Assembly (NCBI RefSeq): GCF_020181595.1
Contig: NZ_CP084028.1
Coordinates: 1 to 28,675, forward strand
DNA: 28,675 bases
Direction of reading: 5' to 3'
Origin: [Mycobacterium] vasticus
GTDB lineage: Bacteria; Actinomycetota; Actinomycetes; Mycobacteriales; Mycobacteriaceae
Positions 1 to 7,789 of the stretch are shown here, piece by piece. The position numbers were made by a program, and so were the translations under genes. The notes below the pieces were generated by a model, which saw only the letters and a list, made by a program, of their open reading frames with translations, made no database searches and was not told where the DNA came from. The stretch's first letter is position 1. Each line of letters opens with the position of its first letter.

Positions 1-96
1 GGTGCCGGGTGTGGTTGGGGTGCCGGGTGTGGCGCCTGCGGGGCCGACGGTGCCGGGTGTGGTTGGGGTGCCGGGTGTGGCGCCTGCGGGGCCGAC
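1..96 (-). repeat. Two in-frame 48-bp tandem repeats
   Basis: Positions 1-48 and 49-96 are identical on reading. The period is 48 bp, exactly 16 codons, so copy-number change would keep the reading frame. The array runs to the window edge, so its full length is unknown. It encodes a Pro/Thr/Gly/Ala linker within the gene that starts at 702. Confidence 0.9.
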
Positions 97-702
97 GGTC
101 GGATGTAGGGCCTTGTCCAGGTCGGACTCATTCATGTGTGGTGTTGACGGAGCGTCAAAGTTCGCACCGTGGTTCCGCAACCATTCGCGGGCGTCACCGC
201 CGACATCCATCGCGCTGAACATCGATGTGGTCGCAGTGACGATCGCCTCATTCGCGTCGATCCCGACGTGCGTTGCCGAGCTGTTGGCTTGGGCGATGAC
301 CCCATTGATCTGGAGCAGCTTGGATGCTATTGAGTCTTGCTTCTGGAGAATGTCGTTGATCTGTTTGTTGCCGTCATTGGCAATCTCGGTCAGACGGTCG
401 CGAAGGTGCCTTACTGCGTCAGCGACCCTGCTGTTGGCTGTGCTCTTAGCGCGGCAGTCGTCGCGGACCTTTAGGAGCCGCTTCATGCCGGTCCGCAGCT
501 TGGCGAGCATGTCGTCGGCGGTGTGACCGCTGTTGTTCTTTCCGAAGAACGTCAGAGCTTTGTCGACCTCGCTGGCCTCTTGGTCTTTGACATCGGCATG
601 GTCGGACCAGAAGGTGACTGCGACCTCTAGTTGGGACGGCGGGGAGGGCCACCAGACTCCGACTAGCCAGGCCGACCATTCGCCGGGCGGGAGGTCACTC
701 AC
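1..702 (-). CDS. Helical WXG100-like protein with Pro/Thr/Gly repeats (C-terminus outside window)
   Basis: The frame is open from a GTG at 702 to the window edge, giving 234 residues without a stop, so the gene is partial. It starts inside the last codons of the upstream membrane-protein gene (8-nt overlap), which suggests coupled translation. Residues about 1-30 carry Trp/Pro-rich sequence (GEWSAW, VWWPSPP). Residues about 30-170 look like long amphipathic helices, including a stretch rich in Lys, Asp and Gln. From about residue 202 there are two perfect 16-residue repeats of the type TVGPAGATPGTPTTPG. A Trp-bearing helical hairpin followed by a Pro/Thr/Gly linker is the usual N-terminal layout of large ESX/type VII substrates and polymorphic toxins of actinobacteria, whose effector domain would lie beyond the window. 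That assignment is inference: no effector domain and no YxxxD/E export signal was confirmed. The gene is the last member of a four-gene minus-strand block. Confidence 0.6.
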   Translation of the reverse strand, partial: MSDLPPGEWSAWLVGVWWPSPPSQLEVAVTFWSDHADVKDQEASEVDKALTFFGKNNSGHTADDMLAKLRTGMKRLLKVRDDCRAKSTANSRVADAVRHLRDRLTEIANDGNKQINDILQKQDSIASKLLQINGVIAQANSSATHVGIDANEAIVTATTSMFSAMDVGGDAREWLRNHGANFDAPSTPHMNESDLDKALHPTVGPAGATPGTPTTPGTVGPAGATPGTPTTPGT

Positions 703-1171
703 CGCACACGCCCTTCATTGTGCGGTCTTTGTCAGTCGAGTCATCGATGGCTGCCTGCAGTCGGGGATCATCTGCGACTGGGGTTGTCGCAATCGCCACA
801 AAGGTCTGGTAAGAAGCGGCTAGGGCCTGCGCTGCCTCCCGATAGGTGGGTTCGAGAGCCGGAGCGGCGGCCGTCGTTTCAAGGATCAGAGCGCCGTTTG
901 TGGCTGAAATTCGTGCGAGGGCGATGTTGTTGGGTGTAGTCGTCTCGATGTGTTCGCCGTGCGCTGCAAGCACGTAGCGATCACACAGGTGCGCCTTGGC
1001 CGCCGCCTTCTCCTTCGCCGTATAGGTTGGCACCGTTGATCGGGTGAGTGCTATTACGCCGACGACCAAGGCGACAACGGCGGCGAGGAGCGTCAGGCTG
1101 TGCATGGCGGCGGGCCGTCTACGAGCCCGAACTACTCGCGGTGCAGGCCAGGTTGGCGGTGTCGCAGTCAC
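695..1171 (-). CDS. Small single-pass membrane protein, paralogue 3 of 3
   Basis: 158 residues from a GTG start. It has a short Pro/Arg-rich N-terminus (residues 1-22), one hydrophobic segment at about 24-46 (LTLLAAVVALVVGVIAL), then a domain of about 110 residues that would lie outside the membrane. That domain shares with the two genes upstream the motifs YTA..K, LC.RY.LAA, ALARIS.TNGALILET and a Cys close to the C-terminus. Two Cys (in the LC motif and three residues from the end) are conserved in all three copies and could form a disulfide. The family function is unknown to me. It is separated from paralogue 2 by 99 bp and overlaps the start of the repeat protein downstream, so it is probably expressed and perhaps works with it. 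Confidence 0.8.
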   Translation of the reverse strand: MTATPPTWPAPRVVRARRRPAAMHSLTLLAAVVALVVGVIALTRSTVPTYTAKEKAAAKAHLCDRYVLAAHGEHIETTTPNNIALARISATNGALILETTAAAPALEPTYREAAQALAASYQTFVAIATTPVADDPRLQAAIDDSTDKDRTMKGVCGE

Positions 1172-1270
1172 AGTGCGGATGGTAACTCCGAACGCTGGTT
1201 TCCCGCTTACACGACTGTTCGAAGGGGTAGCACGCTGTGGTGTCTAGTGTTGGTGTCAGTCAGAAGTCGG

Positions 1271-1753
1271 TCAGTTGTCGCAGAGGTCCTTCATCGCCCG
1301 GTTCTTGTCAAGGGCAGCATCAAGCACCGCTTGGTTCTCCGTGTCGTCGGCCATTCCCTCAGTCTGTTTAACCGTCATAGTTCGATAGGCGGTCGCCAAG
1401 GCCAATGCGGCATCGCGAAAGGCGCTGTCCAGCGCCGGATCCGCGGCGGCGGTCTCCAAGATAAGAGCGCCGTTGGTTGTGGAGATTCGAGCGAGCGCAA
1501 CATCGCCGCTGCTGGTCTCGATACGCGCGGCCTGAGCGGCTAGCCGGTACCTGGAGCACAACTGCGTTTGTGCCGTAGCTTTCTGGGCCGCGGTGTAGGT
1601 AGGGACCAGGTTGGCGCCGGATTGGGAGAGTCCCATGACCAGTGCGACCGTGGACAGAGCGGTGTTGGCGATTATGCCGACCACTAGCAGGGCGTACAGC
1701 CGACGGCGAGGTCGATGCGGTACGGGCACGGGTACGGGCCATTGCGCAGCCAT
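1271..1753 (-). CDS. Small single-pass membrane protein, paralogue 2 of 3
   Basis: 160 residues from an ATG start. The N-terminus is Pro/Arg-rich (PVPVPHRPRRR), followed by one membrane segment at about residues 21-44 (LLVVGIIANTALSTVALVMG) and an outer domain with the same landmarks as its neighbours: VPTYTAAQKA, LCSRYRLAA, ALARISTTNGALILE, AAADPALD and a terminal LCDN. It starts 2 bp after the stop of paralogue 1, so the two are surely one transcript. No enzymatic motif is visible. The two shared Cys (LC motif and near the end) are present. Function unknown; the arrangement suggests partner, chaperone or protective proteins for the helical repeat protein downstream, which is inference only. 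Confidence 0.8.
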   Translation of the reverse strand: MAAQWPVPVPVPHRPRRRLYALLVVGIIANTALSTVALVMGLSQSGANLVPTYTAAQKATAQTQLCSRYRLAAQAARIETSSGDVALARISTTNGALILETAAADPALDSAFRDAALALATAYRTMTVKQTEGMADDTENQAVLDAALDKNRAMKDLCDN

Positions 1754-1755
1754 AG

Positions 1756-2244
1756 TCAGCTACCACACAAGGTCTTCAGTACCGAATCTTTGGCGTTTAC
1801 GTCATCGGAGGTCGATTGCATCTGCGGATCGTCAGCCGTCTTTCCCGTCGATACCGCCACCAGGGTTTCGTAGGTCACAGCAAGGTTCTGTGCCGCGTCG
1901 CGGTACGCGGGATCCAGGGCGGGATCTGCTGCGGCCGCGCGGAGGATCAAGGCGCCGTTGGTCAATGAGATTCGCGAAAGCGCCGTGTTGCCGGGAATAT
2001 TTGTCTCTATGTGTTGGGCTTGTGCGGCGAGCTTGTAGTTGCTGCACAGTTGTGACTGGGCGGTGGCGCGCTCCGCGGCAGTGTAACTCGGCCCAGACGC
2101 CCTGCCGTGTCGCGTCAGTACCACGGTGAGAGACCCCGCAGCCAGCGCGGTGCTTAGTAGCACCCCGACAACCAGAGAGGCCGTCAACCAGCGAGGCGGC
2201 CCAGCGGGAGGCGGGACGGGCCAAGGCGGTGGTGTCATCGTCAC
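1756..2244 (-). CDS. Small single-pass membrane protein, paralogue 1 of 3
   Basis: 162 residues from a GTG at 2244 (an in-frame ATG follows two codons later). The first 20 residues are Pro-rich (TPPPWPVPPPAGPPRW), then a membrane segment at about 22-46 (ASLVVGVLLSTALAAGSLTVV), then the shared outer domain: SYTAAERATAQ, LCSNYKLAAQA, ALSRISLTNGALIL, AAADPALDPAYRDAA and a final LCGS. It leads the minus-strand block of three paralogues plus the repeat protein. A TACGAT hexamer at 2257-2252 would place transcription start at about the GTG, compatible with a leaderless mRNA. Function unknown. Confidence 0.8.
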   Translation of the reverse strand: MTMTPPPWPVPPPAGPPRWLTASLVVGVLLSTALAAGSLTVVLTRHGRASGPSYTAAERATAQSQLCSNYKLAAQAQHIETNIPGNTALSRISLTNGALILRAAAADPALDPAYRDAAQNLAVTYETLVAVSTGKTADDPQMQSTSDDVNAKDSVLKTLCGS

Positions 2245-2260
2245 CCGGTGGATCGTAACC
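2245..2260 (-). promoter_or_regulatory. Possible promoter of the membrane-paralogue block
   Basis: TACGAT on the minus strand (2257-2252) fits a mycobacterial -10 hexamer (TAnnnT), and its spacing would start the transcript within one or two bases of the GTG at 2244. No good -35 is seen. Inferred only from spacing and consensus. Confidence 0.3.
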
Positions 2261-2602
2261 CTGAGGTAGCAAATTGCACGTCAGGCACAGGCCCAACCAG
2301 GGTTGCCTCTGCCCGCAGGGGAGGCGGTACTTCGGTGCGTGCCCGTCAGTTCGAAAGTTTGACCGACACGACCCAGCCCGACACCAAGATCGTTGCCGAC
2401 GGTGCAGCAGACAGCCAGGTCGGTACCAAACGGTGTGCAGATGCCCGATGGACGTTAGGCTGCCGGGTCCGGTGCCGTCATCGGCGACCACGATCACGGC
2501 GGCCGACGTCGCCCACACCCGGCGATGCGCGCGAAATAGCGGCCTCACGGGCATTCGCCTGGACAGTGTCGATGGACCAATCTCCGAGGCGGCGCCAAAC
2601 CC
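2245..2602. other. 358-bp intergenic region without a convincing gene
   Basis: No open frame here has a credible start, ribosome site and protein-like composition. On the minus strand a stretch at about 2457-2281 reads as a plausible exported Cys-containing peptide (CTPFGTDLAVCCTVGNDLG, then GRVGQTFELTGTH) but has no start codon after an upstream stop at 2455-2457. It could be the tail of a decayed gene. Confidence 0.5.
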
Positions 2603-2956
2603 CTACTTCGCCAACGGCTTATAGAAAACCAGCCCGTTGCCCTTGTTGTCATAGACCACGGCTCGGCGCTCGTGAGCGTCGTCGTAGGGGCCCTTCACGA
2701 TTCCGCCGCCACTGGCCTCGATCGCCTTCGCGGCGCCGTCGACGTCGTCGGTCTTGATGCCGACCACCACCTGCCCGTGAATCGGGTGATCCACCGCGGT
2801 GGCCAACGCCAGGGTCACCGAGCCGCCGTCGAGGGCGGCGAAGTGCGCGCCGTCGCGAAACTTCAACGGCATACCCAGGGTTTCGCTGTAGAACTTGATG
2901 GATTCGTCCAGGTCGTCGGTGGACAAGACGATCATCCGAATGTCGTGGTCGCTCAC
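2603..2956 (-). CDS. VOC-superfamily (glyoxalase/bleomycin-resistance type) protein
   Basis: 117 residues, typical of a one-domain VOC protein. It starts at a GTG preceded by AGGAGG at a good distance. The N-terminal half reads as the first beta-alpha-beta-beta-beta module (IRMIVLSTDDLDESIKFYSETLGMP...). The second module follows (VVVGIKTDDVDGAAKAIEA), ending with a strand YDNKGNGLVFYKP. The usual metal-binding Glu at the C-terminal strand (VE-type motif) is not obvious, since the sequence there is LVFYKP, so this copy may bind a ligand rather than catalyse. Substrate unknown. It is divergent from the alpha/beta hydrolase at 3014 across 57 bp. Confidence 0.85.
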   Translation of the reverse strand: MSDHDIRMIVLSTDDLDESIKFYSETLGMPLKFRDGAHFAALDGGSVTLALATAVDHPIHGQVVVGIKTDDVDGAAKAIEASGGGIVKGPYDDAHERRAVVYDNKGNGLVFYKPLAK

Positions 2957-3013
2957 GGGGGCCTCCTATGGATTCGCTCTCGCTCCAGGCTAGGCCCGCG
3001 ATACGGTCAGCGG

Positions 3014-3937
3014 GTGGGTAAACGTCTCGCTGCTCTTGTGCTCGCACTTGTCCTCGTCGGGCTGCTGGTCAATGCGGCGGTCACCGGCCGCGTCGCACGG
3101 GCCGCCGAGCCGTTCGGCGGCGGCCGGGTGCTGGACCTGCCGGGGCCGGACCTCAACGTCCGCGAGTACGGCTCCGGCGGCGATCACGCGGTGGTGCTCC
3201 TGCACGGCTACACCGCGTCGATTCAGTGGTGGGAGGCCGTGGCGCCCTCGTTGGCGAACGGCAACCGGGTGATCGCGATCGACCTGATCGGCCACGGCGG
3301 TTCCGAAGCCCCTCGCGATGCGGCGGCCTACAGCGCCGAGTCGCAGGCGACCGCTGTGCGCCAGGCCTTGGACACCCTCGGTGTGCGCCACGCGGTAGTG
3401 ATCGGGCATTCGATGGGTGGCATGGTGGCTACCGCGCTGGCCGAGAGCACTCCGGAAGTGGTTGACCGCGTGGTGGTGTCCGACACCCCTGGTGCCGACG
3501 GTCTGGTCGCTATGCCCGCCTTGGGTGACGCGGTCTGCTGGCCCGTACTGGGCGCCTCCCTGGACCGGCTGCGCAGTATCGACGCCGTCGACAAGACCTC
3601 GCTGCAGACCGGATTCGCCGCCGACTATCCGGTGCCCGACTTCGCCTACCGGTCGGTGAAAGGTATGACGCACAACGCATTGTGCGGTCCCCGCAAGGCC
3701 CCCAGCTTCAACGCGCAGCGCGCGGTGGCCGACCGGCTCGCTGACCTGGGCAAGCCGGTGCTGGTGCTGTGGGGCGAGCGCGACGTGCTCACCCCGACCC
3801 AGACCAATGTCGAGCGCTACGGTGAGGCGGGCCGGCAACCCGTCGTCATCGCCGGATCAGGACATACTCCGATGGTGGAGAAGCCGACTGACTTCCTCAG
3901 CGCGGTAAAGGATTTCGCCACCGCGAAGGCGCATTAA
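3014..3937 (+). CDS. Membrane-anchored or exported alpha/beta hydrolase
   Basis: 307 residues from a GTG at 3014. An upstream in-frame extension is rejected because it would cross the neighbouring VOC gene and lacks protein-like composition. Residues 5-25 form a hydrophobic helix (LAALVLALVLVGLLVNAAV), a signal anchor or signal peptide. Alpha/beta hydrolase landmarks follow: the oxyanion motif LLHGYTAS at 62-69, the nucleophile elbow GHSMGG with Ser133, an acid Asp257 in GERDVLTP and His284 in GSGHTPMVEKP. It is likely an esterase, lipase or epoxide-hydrolase-like enzyme acting at the envelope; the substrate cannot be told. Its stop codon overlaps the M19 gene's stop by 4 nt (TTAA, convergent). 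Confidence 0.88.
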   Translation: MGKRLAALVLALVLVGLLVNAAVTGRVARAAEPFGGGRVLDLPGPDLNVREYGSGGDHAVVLLHGYTASIQWWEAVAPSLANGNRVIAIDLIGHGGSEAPRDAAAYSAESQATAVRQALDTLGVRHAVVIGHSMGGMVATALAESTPEVVDRVVVSDTPGADGLVAMPALGDAVCWPVLGASLDRLRSIDAVDKTSLQTGFAADYPVPDFAYRSVKGMTHNALCGPRKAPSFNAQRAVADRLADLGKPVLVLWGERDVLTPTQTNVERYGEAGRQPVVIAGSGHTPMVEKPTDFLSAVKDFATAKAH

Positions 3938-4890
3938 CCACCCCAGCTCTCCCGCGCCACCCGCCGGAAGTTCCCGCCGAGCACCGCGGCCACGTCGGCA
4001 GCGGCCCAGCCGCGCGCCGAAAGGTGTTCGCGCAGCCCAATCCAGGTCTCCGGCGGCATCCACTGGATCGGTCCCCAGCGGGTGTAGCTGTCGTCGAACA
4101 GCTGCGGGTTGGCGGCCATCTCGTCGGTGAGTTCGGTGTGGTCGAAGGAGAAGTCGGTGCTGACCCCGACGTGCTCGACGCCCACCAAATCGACGGCGTA
4201 CTCCAGGTGTCGTGTCATCGCGTCGAGTGTTGGGGTGTTGGGCCCCAAGAAGATTCCCACCCCGGTGATGCCAATGACGCCACCGGTGGCCGCGCACGCC
4301 CTGGCCTGGTCGTCGGTGATGTTGCGGGGGTGATCCCAGACCGCCCGCGTGCAGGAGTGGCTGTAGACCACGGGGCCACGAGATACCTCGCACAGGTCCA
4401 GGCCGGTGCGGGCGCTGCAGTGCGAACCGTCGGGAACCATGCCGACGGTGTTCATCTCCGCCACAATGGCACGTCCCCACGCGGTCAGCCCGGTGTCGTC
4501 GCCGTCCAGGCAACCACTGCCGGCGCGGTTGGCGTGGTTGTAGGTGGGCAACAGGGTGCGCACCCCGTGCGAGACCAGCACCGCCAGGTTGTCCAGGTCG
4601 TCGTCGAGCGGGTTGGAGTCCTCCAGATCGAACACCACCGCGATCCCGCCCGCCCCAGTGATCACATCCACGTCGTCCACCCCGGTCGCCAACGTCACGC
4701 CGGGCAGGGCGTCGACGGCGCTGCGGAAGTGCCGCAGCAGGGCCATGGTGTCGGCGAAGCTTTGCGGCGAATAGCCCGCGTTCACCGACACCAGCGCACC
4801 GCCGGGGTGCTGGTAGCGGGTCAGCGGCGCCACGTCGGTGCCGTCGCGCAGCGGCAGACAGGTGTGCTGATCCCACAGCAGGGTGCTCAT
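3934..4890 (-). CDS. Membrane dipeptidase family protein (peptidase M19-like)
   Basis: 318 residues from the ATG at 4890; longer starts would overlap the divergent GNAT gene. The M19 (renal dipeptidase-like, amidohydrolase fold) signature is clear: GDDTGLTAWGRAIVAEMN, then GMVPDGSHCS, then PVVYSHSCTRA, then WDHPRNITDD, GGVIGI, and the final metal-site Asp in HVGVSTDF. M19 enzymes hydrolyse dipeptides, often with D-residues, using two zinc ions. Oddly, the N-terminal zinc motif HxD reads H-T-C (His9, Cys11) after WDQ. I believe related actinobacterial proteins share a Cys here, but this would need an alignment. Activity is therefore uncertain. It overlaps the hydrolase stop by 4 nt and lies 54 bp from the divergent GNAT gene. 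Confidence 0.88.
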   Translation of the reverse strand: MSTLLWDQHTCLPLRDGTDVAPLTRYQHPGGALVSVNAGYSPQSFADTMALLRHFRSAVDALPGVTLATGVDDVDVITGAGGIAVVFDLEDSNPLDDDLDNLAVLVSHGVRTLLPTYNHANRAGSGCLDGDDTGLTAWGRAIVAEMNTVGMVPDGSHCSARTGLDLCEVSRGPVVYSHSCTRAVWDHPRNITDDQARACAATGGVIGITGVGIFLGPNTPTLDAMTRHLEYAVDLVGVEHVGVSTDFSFDHTELTDEMAANPQLFDDSYTRWGPIQWMPPETWIGLREHLSARGWAAADVAAVLGGNFRRVARESWGG

Positions 4891-4944
4891 AGTCGCTGAT
4901 CTTGCACCGCGCGGCGCCCGGGCGCGACGCATTATGGTGGCCGC

Positions 4945-5547
4945 ATGGCTATCGACGTGCGGCCCGCGAAGAAATCCGACCTCACCGCGCTGGGTGCGAC
5001 GCTGGGCCGGGCGTTCTACGACGATCCGGTGTCGATGTGGATGCTGCCCGACGCCGACACACGCACCGCGCAGCTGTCGAAGTACTTCGCCACCTCCACC
5101 CGGTATCACCACCTCGGTGGCGGCGGCGTGGAGGTCGCCTGCGACGGCACGACGGTGGGTGCGGCGGCGCTGTGGGACCCGCCGAATCGGTGGAAGCAGT
5201 CGAAGGCCTCTCAGCTGCGCATGTTGCCGGCGTTGATCTGGGCGTTCGGCCCGAAAATCTCACGGGGACGGACGATCTCGGACCTGCTGGAAGATAACCA
5301 CCCCGAAGAGCCGCACTGGTATCTGGCGGTGATCGGCAGTGATCCCAGTGCCCGTGGCAAAGGTTTCGGACAGGCCGTGATGCGGTCCCGTTTGGACCGT
5401 TGCGATGCCGAGCACGCGCCCGCCTACCTGGAGTCCAGCAAGCTGGAGAACGTGCCTTACTACGAGCGCTTCGGTTTTCAGGTGACCGGCGAGATCACGC
5501 TGCCCGACGGCCCGACGCTGTGGAAGATGTGGCGCCAGCCGCAATAA
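4945..5547 (+). CDS. GNAT-family N-acetyltransferase
   Basis: 200 residues from an ATG. The acetyl-CoA-binding motif A is seen at about 126-146: a beta-strand WYLAVIGSDP followed by the pyrophosphate loop RGKGFG (137-142) and the helix QAVMRSRL. The C-terminal strand-loop PYYERFGF is typical of GNAT motif B. The N-terminus starts directly with the fold (IDVRPAKKSDLTAL). The substrate cannot be predicted. It ends immediately before the stop of the convergent nitronate monooxygenase gene, with no spacer. A similar GNAT gene lies near this locus in M. tuberculosis (Rv0133, from memory), but orthology is not established. Confidence 0.87.
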   Translation: MAIDVRPAKKSDLTALGATLGRAFYDDPVSMWMLPDADTRTAQLSKYFATSTRYHHLGGGGVEVACDGTTVGAAALWDPPNRWKQSKASQLRMLPALIWAFGPKISRGRTISDLLEDNHPEEPHWYLAVIGSDPSARGKGFGQAVMRSRLDRCDAEHAPAYLESSKLENVPYYERFGFQVTGEITLPDGPTLWKMWRQPQ

Positions 5548-6666
5548 CTAGTCGTCGACGGTGCCGCTGAGGCGTTCGGCGGCGGCGAGATAGTCCCGGG
5601 CGAACTCGAACACGACGTCGCGCGCGGGCTTGACCTTGTTCATCAGCCCGACGCCCTGGCCGACGAAATAGGTGGCCAGGGCTTGCGCGCCGGGATGTCC
5701 GGCGTTGGCCAGCTTGTCGACACGGCGCAGGGCCGGTTCGGCCAGCATGGACTGCAGCGGCAGCGGCAGGGTGGTGTGCCCGCTGTCGTTGGGCCGCCAG
5801 GCGTCGGTCCAGTCCGAAGCCAGTTGCCGGGCAGGCTTTCCAGTCCGACCGGTGGAGCGGATGGTGTCGCGGGAGGTGGCGGCGAGCATCTTCTGCACGG
5901 TGTGCGGGGCGGTCTCGGCCTCCTCGGTGGTCAGCCACACCGAACCGGTCCACGCCCCGGCCGCACCGAGGGCCACGCAGGCCGCCATCTGCCGGCCCGT
6001 CACGATCCCGCCGGCGGCCAGCACCGGCACCGCGTCGTCGATGGCCTCGATCACTTCGGGCACCACCACCAGGGTGGAGACCTCGCCGCAGTGCCCGCCC
6101 GCCTCGGTGCCCTGGGCGACGATCAGGTCGACGCCGGCGGCCACCTGCTTGATCGCGTGCTCCTTGGCGCCAACCAGGGCGGCGACCGGGATGCCGTTGT
6201 TCTTGCCGGAGGCGATCATGTAATCCGGGGGTACCCCGAGCGCGTTGGCCATCAGCCGGATGGGATGGGTGACGGCGACCTCCAGCAGTTGCTCACCGGA
6301 GCTGCCCGCCAGCATCGCCGAACCCAGCCGCGGGGTGTCCTCGGGCTCAATGTCGTGTGCCGCCAACAGATCTGCGATGAAAGTCCGGTAGTCGTCGGGG
6401 ATTCGGTCGGCCAGCTGGCGCCCGGACAGGCTCTCACCCTTGCCCTCGAACTTGGCCGGCACGATGATGTCGATGCCGTAGGGCTTGCCCTTCACCTGCT
6501 CGTCGATCCAGCTCAGCTCCTGATCCAACTGCTCCGGGGTGTAGGCGGCACCGCCGAGCACACCGAAACCGCCCGCGTTGGTCACCGCGGCCACGACGTC
6601 GCGGCAGTGGCTGAACGCGAACAGTGGAAAGTCGATGCCGTATTGATCGCACAGGGAGGTCTTCAC
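5548..6666 (-). CDS. Nitronate monooxygenase family flavoprotein
   Basis: 372 residues, the usual length. TIM-barrel FMN-binding landmarks: PLFAFSHCRDVVAAVTNAGG at the start, the GGFGVLGG segment at 32-39, the catalytic His192 in GTEAGGHCGE, and the phosphate-binding turn LAAGGIVTGRQ at 217-225 followed by ALGAAGAWTGSVWL. Family members oxidise nitronates such as propionate 3-nitronate with O2; some actinobacterial relatives have other substrates. The start ATG at 6666 gives a complete first strand. It follows the DUF4185 gene after a 72-bp gap on the same strand and could be read with it. Confidence 0.88.
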   Translation of the reverse strand: MKTSLCDQYGIDFPLFAFSHCRDVVAAVTNAGGFGVLGGAAYTPEQLDQELSWIDEQVKGKPYGIDIIVPAKFEGKGESLSGRQLADRIPDDYRTFIADLLAAHDIEPEDTPRLGSAMLAGSSGEQLLEVAVTHPIRLMANALGVPPDYMIASGKNNGIPVAALVGAKEHAIKQVAAGVDLIVAQGTEAGGHCGEVSTLVVVPEVIEAIDDAVPVLAAGGIVTGRQMAACVALGAAGAWTGSVWLTTEEAETAPHTVQKMLAATSRDTIRSTGRTGKPARQLASDWTDAWRPNDSGHTTLPLPLQSMLAEPALRRVDKLANAGHPGAQALATYFVGQGVGLMNKVKPARDVVFEFARDYLAAAERLSGTVDD

Positions 6667-6738
6667 AGGCGCTCCTTCGCTGGACAGGGCCGTCCGGAGA
6701 AGTATCAGCCCAGTAGTGCGTCGGCGTCAGCCGGTCCG

Positions 6739-7785
6739 TCAATTCACCGTGTCCTCGCTGACCAGCGTCGCCCGGAACTGCATCACCCGGTACGGCCAGC
6801 CGCGCTCGGTGTTCCACTGCGACACCAGCAAACCCACCCCGCCGGGCCGGTCCACCCGCGAACCGGGCAGCACGTAGCCGCCGTAGAGCTGGGCCACCCG
6901 GCCGCCGGGGTGGTCTTCGTCGTCCCAGCTGCTGCCTACCACCGGCAATTGCATTGGCACATCGGCCAATTCATCAGACGGGGAACCAAGCACCCGATAT
7001 CCCAGCGCGTAGCGCGACGCCACGAACCCGCCGAGCACCCAGCAGCCGCGGGCCAGCCGCCGCAGCGACAGCTCCCCCCACCGCTCACCGGCCGGGTTGA
7101 TCGGCACCGGAGTTCGGCCCCAGGCCCGCCGCCCGCCGCGGTAGCCCCAGCCGGAGTACTTGGCGGGATCGCCGATGTCGGCGGGGCGCACCCGGCGCAG
7201 GATCACCCCCTTGTCGCGCTGAAATCCCGTGGACACCACATAGATCCAGCCGTCGTCGGGGTCGTAGTCCCAGGACCAGCATTGAGCGTGCCCGCGGTGC
7301 AGCCGGGCCGGGAATTTCGCGCCGAGGTTGTGCCAGGAGACGCCGCTGTCGGCGGAGCGCCAGATCTCCGTCCAGGCCACGTTTCCGAAGCCGCGGTTGA
7401 CAATCGCGTGCAGGTAGAGCATCTGATCCACCCGCAGCAGATCAGAGGGGATCACCGTGCTGATCGAGCTGCGGTCGCGTCGGCCCGACGGCTCGCGGTG
7501 CCGGTAGTGCCAGAGCTGGCGGGCGTAGTCGGCGTCGGCGCCGCCGGCGCGCTGATAGCGGATCCGGTGGCGCGCGTCGCCGGTGCCGATCAGGATCACC
7601 GGGGAACGCCAGTCGCCTCGGCCCACGCGCTCACCGGCGAAGGTGTCGCCGAACACCGACACCAGGGTGCCGTTTGGCGCCAGCACCGAGGCGCCCAGAT
7701 CGGCACACGTCACGCCCCACCGGTCGGTGACACCCGGGCCGGTGATGTCGGCCAGTTTGCCGGGCACCGCGGCGGCGGGGCTCAC
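6739..7785 (-). CDS. DUF4185 domain protein
   Basis: 348 residues from a GTG. It has the look of the DUF4185 beta-propeller-like family: DLGASVLAPNGTLVSVFGDTF near the N-terminus, W-rich blades such as GNVAWTEIWRSADSGVSW and CWSWDYDPDDGWIYVVSTGF, and a C-terminal LYGGYVLPGS...LLVSQWNT. No signal peptide is visible. Related domains resemble glycoside-hydrolase-type propellers, but no activity is established. It begins 4 bp after the stop of the TetR gene at 7790, so the two are co-transcribed. Together with the divergent desaturase pair this suggests a lipid or envelope role, which is inference. Confidence 0.85.
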   Translation of the reverse strand: MSPAAAVPGKLADITGPGVTDRWGVTCADLGASVLAPNGTLVSVFGDTFAGERVGRGDWRSPVILIGTGDARHRIRYQRAGGADADYARQLWHYRHREPSGRRDRSSISTVIPSDLLRVDQMLYLHAIVNRGFGNVAWTEIWRSADSGVSWHNLGAKFPARLHRGHAQCWSWDYDPDDGWIYVVSTGFQRDKGVILRRVRPADIGDPAKYSGWGYRGGRRAWGRTPVPINPAGERWGELSLRRLARGCWVLGGFVASRYALGYRVLGSPSDELADVPMQLPVVGSSWDDEDHPGGRVAQLYGGYVLPGSRVDRPGGVGLLVSQWNTERGWPYRVMQFRATLVSEDTVN

Positions 7786-7789
7786 CGCT

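Noticed and set aside
2248..2757. Plus-strand open frame over the gap and the VOC gene
   Set aside because: Arg/Pro/Ser-rich translation without a family match, overlapping a well-supported gene on the other strand.
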